The position numbers were made by a program, and so were the translations under genes. Of a stretch of DNA of 64,000 nucleotides, positions 59,743 to 64,000 are shown in pieces. The notes under the pieces were generated by a model, which saw only the letters and a list, made by a program, of their open reading frames with translations, did not search any database and was not told the origin of the DNA. This DNA comes from Zelonia costaricensis (Eukaryota > Euglenozoa > Kinetoplastea > Trypanosomatida > Trypanosomatidae). The stretch is from NCBI GenBank assembly GCA_030849075.1, contig JASAOO010003509.1, positions 21,489 to 85,488 on the forward strand, written 5' to 3'. Position 1 is the first letter of the stretch. Each line of letters opens with the position of its first letter.

Positions 59743-61198
59743 ATGAGCGTGCGTGTGTCAGCCGAGCGGCGCGGGAGCAAGTCGGTGTCAGCCAAGACGT
59801 CGTCTCAGGCGGCAAAGTCAAGCCCTGACAGCCGCGGCAGCAGCACGAGTGCCATGGCAGATCCCAGCATCAAGTCCCCGCCGTCCCCGGCCTTCCTTCG
59901 CCTTGCCGCCCCGCGTCGACGCACGTCGAGGATGGGCGATGGCGTCGCCGACGGTCGCCCTGCTGCGGCCGCTGCACCGGCNCGTCTCCCCAACGACGCT
60001 GTCCCTCGGTAAGCGGGCGCCGCCCCTCCGCGCGGTGAACTCGCCCAAGCCGACCAGAAGGCTTGTTCAGGTGCCCGTGACGCCACCGCCGCCTGTGTCG
60101 AGCGCCACTCCACCAGGTCTGCCGTCGCACCCCGCGCTCGATGCGGTGATAGGCGACGGCTGCAACGAGCGTGAGGAGGGCATCGTCGAGTCCACGCGCG
60201 GCTACCTGGCGCGCCTCTCGCTAGAGGACGCGGCGGTGGCGCTGGGACGGCTGCAACAGCTGATGGTGCGGCACACGGCCGCAGTGACGGCGTCGCGCCA
60301 AGGCGGCACGACCGCCATCGCCCTGCCGCCGAGCCCGCGGCAGGCCCACGTCGACCCCTTCAAGCTCAGCACGAGGCCGCTGGAGGACATCGCGGAGGAG
60401 CTGTGCACGCAGCTTTGCCAGCTCGGTAACACGTACGAGGCCACATCGGCAGCTGAGCGGTCGCTGCTTGGGCTCGATCACGGGTGCAGCCCTTCAGACG
60501 CCGTACTAGGTGTGGTCAACCCTCACGTGTGCACGAACGACGCGGAGGTGCCGCTGGGTGGGGCCATACGCGGTGGGCTGAATTCGGACATGATGGGCAC
60601 CTTCGGCCCCATGATTTCGACCCTGCAGACCATCTCCGCAGCGCCAGACGCTGAGGCTGAAATCCGGCATTCGGGCAACACAGACGACAGCTGGGGTGTG
60701 ATCGACCTCAACAAGGCGAACCCCGGCCCCCGCCTCGCTTTACTGTCCGTGCCGTCGACGCAGGTCACATACCCCGACGGCACCACCGTGTCTTTCCCCC
60801 GCTCCACCTTCGGCGACCTCGTCAGTACCGGGAGCGGTCCAGCCACGTCGCTGAGCGCGAACGTTTCTGCAAGTCTCGCCAATGTGCCGCGTCGTCACAG
60901 CGTGTGCTCGGTGAGCACGCAGACGGATCATGCCGACAACCTGATCAGCACCAGCGACGCCGCCCCGCCTCTTGCGCCGATGAACATTCCAGCGCTCAAC
61001 GGGAAAGAGCCCGCCGTGCGCTCGTCCGCTGCCGCGGCGTCCACTATGGACCAGGAGGTGCTGTACAACTACCTCAAGGCCCTGGAGTCCCGCCTGACGG
61101 ACAAGCAGCGTCTGGAGGCGCTCCGTGAGGCACGGGGCGCAAAGCGGAAGGGCATAAGCGGCACACTGCTCAAGCTCGCGGCTTCGCCGCCGAAGTAA
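59743..61198 (+). CDS. hypothetical protein; frame interrupted at an undetermined base
   Basis: Two overlapping frames carry coding bias. From ATG 59743 the Ser/Arg/Lys-rich N-terminal part reads to a TAA at 60010-60012. From about 59939 the next frame carries the rest to 61198. The switch lies at the single N at 59982; leaving that position out makes one continuous frame of 484 codons, so an assembly padding base is the simplest explanation. If the N is real, a shorter protein of 419 residues from ATG 59939 is possible. The C-terminal part has two helical segments (residues about 130-160 and 200-225 of the joined frame) and a terminal helix-rich end (ALESRLTDKQRLEALREARG). The function is not recognised. 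Confidence 0.73.
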
Positions 61199-62708
61199 GT
61201 TCGGGGTGGGTGATCTCGCTCGACTCTGTGTCGTGCAGCACACGCGCTGACAGGGCGGAAGAGAATAAAAAAAAAAAAGGGAGTCTATTGTAGACACGCG
61301 TACGGCAAGCCAGAGCGTGGCGGGAGAGAGCGCACGGGGGGACCCGCGTGTCCTCATTGTGCACCTCTGCGCCGTACAAACTGGCACGTCTTGATGGTGT
61401 GTGTGCGCCTCTTAGAGCTTTGCTTTTCCTGAGATTGAGTTTTCCTGTTTCGCCTTTCTCTTTTTTGCCGCTTCGCTCACGGTGTCTTCGCTGCTGAAGC
61501 GAGCTGGGTTGCACTGCTTTGCATGAAAAGGGTGGAGGCGGTCTCCCACGGCCCTTTGGCTTACTAAGCCATTGCTTCTTGTGCTGTCTGCGAGACGATT
61601 GTGTGCTCTTCTAGTAGGTGGATGTGTGTGTGTGTGTGTATGTGGGTGCACATCACGCGCGATGGCACTGCGATGCAAACCGCATGGGCCTGTTTGGTCC
61701 GTGTCGCCTCGTTCCCTTGCCAGCCGCTTGCGTTGGTTTTTTCCCCATTCGTGGAGACGGTGTCGGTGTCTCCCCTCCTGCGCTCCCTCGTTGTGTTCTG
61801 ATATGGCGTGTTCATGCTTCCATCCTATCGACGTCGGCGCATTGGCGCTCCTCGCGTGGGGCGCCGCCGCCGCCGCAGCACGCTCCCCTGCTTGCGTTTG
61901 TTTATCGTTTTGTGTTGTTTTCCCCTTCCTTGGTTTCTGACGTTTCTTCTCTCCCTAGTTTTGCCTGTCGAGCCCCTCCCCTCTCTCTTTCCCGCGTTAA
62001 TCTCTGCCCCTTTCGTGTCTGTTGACGCGCTGGATCACCTAAGCGGCGTAGGGAGAAAGAAAAAAAGAAGCAATGGTGAAGATCATCAGGGCTGGACACT
62101 TCTTCTCCCTTAACGAAGGTGATAGTAGCGGCATGCTGACCGTTGCCGTGGGTTTTGTTTTGCCCTTCTTCTTCTCAGGTGCTTCTCCCCCGTGTCTTTC
62201 TATGCGGCGCTGCGCGATGCCGACGCGTTCAAGTTGAGAAGAAAAAAAAACAAGATAGTTACGGTGAAGAAGGCGAGCGAAGGCCTGGCGGCGAAAAGTG
62301 AGACAACGCGCTGGATGCTCCCACTGCGGTTTGAACGCGCAAGCGCACCAGCACGTTTGAGCAATGCACACCTTGCAGAGCTCGTCTCGATGCCACCCCG
62401 GCGTTGATGCATTTTCGTTCGTTTATTTTCTCCAGTCTTTTGGCGCACGTTTGTCCTTGAATACGCTTTCTTGCACTCCTTCTCCCCATCTTCCCTCTAG
62501 CTGTTTTTTCCTTCTTTCTTTCGCTGTGGTTCTTGAGCCGCCTGGGCATTTACCTTTTTCTCTTGTACTTGTTCTTCCCCCGTCTCCTACAGTGGACTTC
62601 TCCCGACTCGCCTGCTCACGCCTCCTCACGTTTTTTTCTTTGTTGGTGTTTGTGCGACGAGGCGTTAAGGTTTGTGTTGTTGTGTAGGGTTGGGTTAGTA
62701 ATTGTGTT

Positions 62709-62745
<37 letters not shown>

Positions 62746-64000
62746 ATTGTACGGCACTGGAGCCGAACGCTTCCTGGCCCAATGACTTCTCCAGGCGCGC
62801 ATCGGAAGCAGCAGTCGATACGCAGTCGTGACTTGCAGCCACGCTCTCTTGCACTCTGTGTCTTTGGCGCGTTTTTTTTTTCTTCTTGACCGCGGTGCTG
62901 CTGGCATGGCAAAGAGAGAAGGAGCTGAACGGGAGGAGAGAAAGGTTGAAAAAAAAAACGAAGCTGATGGCGGGCGGGCGTGAGTGAGCTGCGGCTCCTT
63001 CGCCGACTTCGTAGTACCCTCGCCAATGCCCTTTTCTTCCCCTCTCCTGCTTTGGACTTCTGGTCAGCGTACCGAGTGTGCGGTCTCGCGTCCCCGACGC
63101 TAGGGCAGTGGAGTCGTGTTCAAGTCGTCGCTCTTTTCCCCGTCCGCTCAACGAGATGTGCTGGCGTAGTACAGTTTCCCTGCGAAACGCCTTTCCCTCG
63201 TTTCACCTCCCCCCTTTTTTCGTTTTCTCTGCTTCACGCCGTGACGTCTTTGCTTGGGCGTGGGTGATGTCAGCCCTATTTTTCTGTGTCATTTGGCGTT
63301 GCGCACTGACTGCAGTGGCTCCTGTTCCTGCCCCCCCCCTCCTTTTCCCCTCTCTCGCCTGCGTTGATTCCAGTCTAACTCCCCTTCCCCTTCCCCCCTC
63401 CTCCTCGGTTCCTGTTTCTCGCGTTCGTGGTTTTGGCTGTGCGTCTTGTAGCCCCTCTCTCCCTCCACTCCCCTCTTCCTTTCCTTCCTTCCCCCCTCAT
63501 CCCAGCCGTTGTATAAGCTGGCACTGTCTTCTCTACGTCTCTTCGTGTTTTTTTGTTTTCTCTCCCTCTGGTGACGCTGGCGCCTCTCTCGGATCCCTCA
63601 AGTCCCGCGACCTCATTTCCCGTGAACAGTCGCGGGGGGCAGGGGGGATCACAGCGCTATCTTTTTTTAAAATGTAAAGTGTCAGTTGCACGGCGCTCTC
63701 CGCAACGTGCGTATTTTCAGCATCAAAACGAAAATGCGTCTTATTTTCCGTTCATTTCATTTCTCACGAGAGAGAGGGAGGGGGGATAGTCGTTGCTGGT
63801 CATTTCATGGCGTATTCATGCCCCCCGCCCCCCTCCCCCCTCCACGTGACTGCTCTTGTGCGAAAGGGTGGCCCTTTTTCTTTCCCGGCCTGCTCCTGTT
63901 TGATTCTTGTGGCAAGGACATTTCTCTTTCTTCACCCCTTCCCCACCCCTTATCACGTCTTGTTTTTCAATTTCGCACCAGCTCTCCCGTCGTGCTGCGA
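61199..64000 (+). other. gene-free 2.8 kb end of the window
   Basis: No gene is supported. The sequence is T-, C- and TG-rich, with a long (TG)n tract and a short AT-rich island near 63660-63780. Frames such as 63078-63677 are pyrimidine artefacts. The region probably combines the 3' UTR of the previous gene with the 5' flank of a gene beyond the window. Confidence 0.6.
62712..62744 (+). repeat. (TG)n microsatellite
   Basis: Sixteen TG units, the longest dinucleotide repeat of the window. Confidence 0.95.

Noticed and set aside
1..64000. CRISPR arrays, phage genes, insertion sequences or bacterial operons
   Set aside because: No regularly spaced repeats, transposase frames or ribosome-binding-site patterns were seen; the gene style is eukaryotic and polycistronic.

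Overview
The window looks like nuclear DNA of a trypanosomatid protist, most likely of the Leishmania/Leptomonas/Crithidia group (Leishmaniinae). The evidence is GC-rich intron-free genes with mostly G or C at third codon positions, every supported gene on the + strand, 0.6-3 kb pyrimidine-rich spacers with (CA/TG)n microsatellites, and pyrimidine-tract-then-AG signals before most start codons, as expected for trans-splicing of a polycistronic transcript. No tRNA, rRNA, CRISPR array, bacterial operon signal or intact transposon was seen. I cannot name the species.

Layout, left to right: a possible C-terminal stub of an upstream gene (2-163); a CCDC6-like coiled-coil protein (1753-3051); a small unknown protein (4327-4896); asparaginyl-tRNA synthetase with an unusual N-terminal domain (6796-8814); the AP-2 sigma subunit (10855-11286); an EMC5/MMGT1-like ER membrane protein (12316-12717); a tiny mitochondrial bL32-like ribosomal protein (13931-14182); an unknown protein ending in a degenerate bromodomain-like segment (15175-16992); twinfilin (17828-18820); an unknown 745-residue protein (20691-22928); an EHD-type membrane GTPase (24000-25691); a Prp43/DHX15-type DEAH helicase (26344-28614); a giant kelch protein (29466-35201); a glycoside hydrolase family 65 protein fused to a HAD domain (38199-41774); a small membrane protein (43169-43639); a PDE12-like mitochondrial RNase (44309-46876); a low-complexity unknown (47736-51146); a mitochondrial CorA-type channel with an altered signature (52509-54884); a single-domain protein disulfide isomerase (56029-57342); and an unknown protein whose frame is broken at an undetermined base (59743-61198). 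The last 2.8 kb has no gene I can support.

Genes in such clusters are co-transcribed, but neighbours are usually unrelated in function. Themes do recur: endocytosis and cortical actin (AP-2 sigma, EHD, twinfilin), the early secretory pathway (EMC5-like, PDI), mitochondrial gene expression and ion supply (bL32m-like, PDE12-like, CorA-like, and probably AsnRS), and RNA processing (Prp43). I see no evidence that these form one system.

The most interesting points are the GlnRS-type N-terminal domain on AsnRS, the GH65-HAD fusion whose phosphorylase loops and HAD catalytic residues both look eroded, the GTN signature in place of GMN in the CorA protein, the Met/Gln-rich tail replacing the EH domain of the EHD protein, and a bromodomain-like fold lacking its key Asn.
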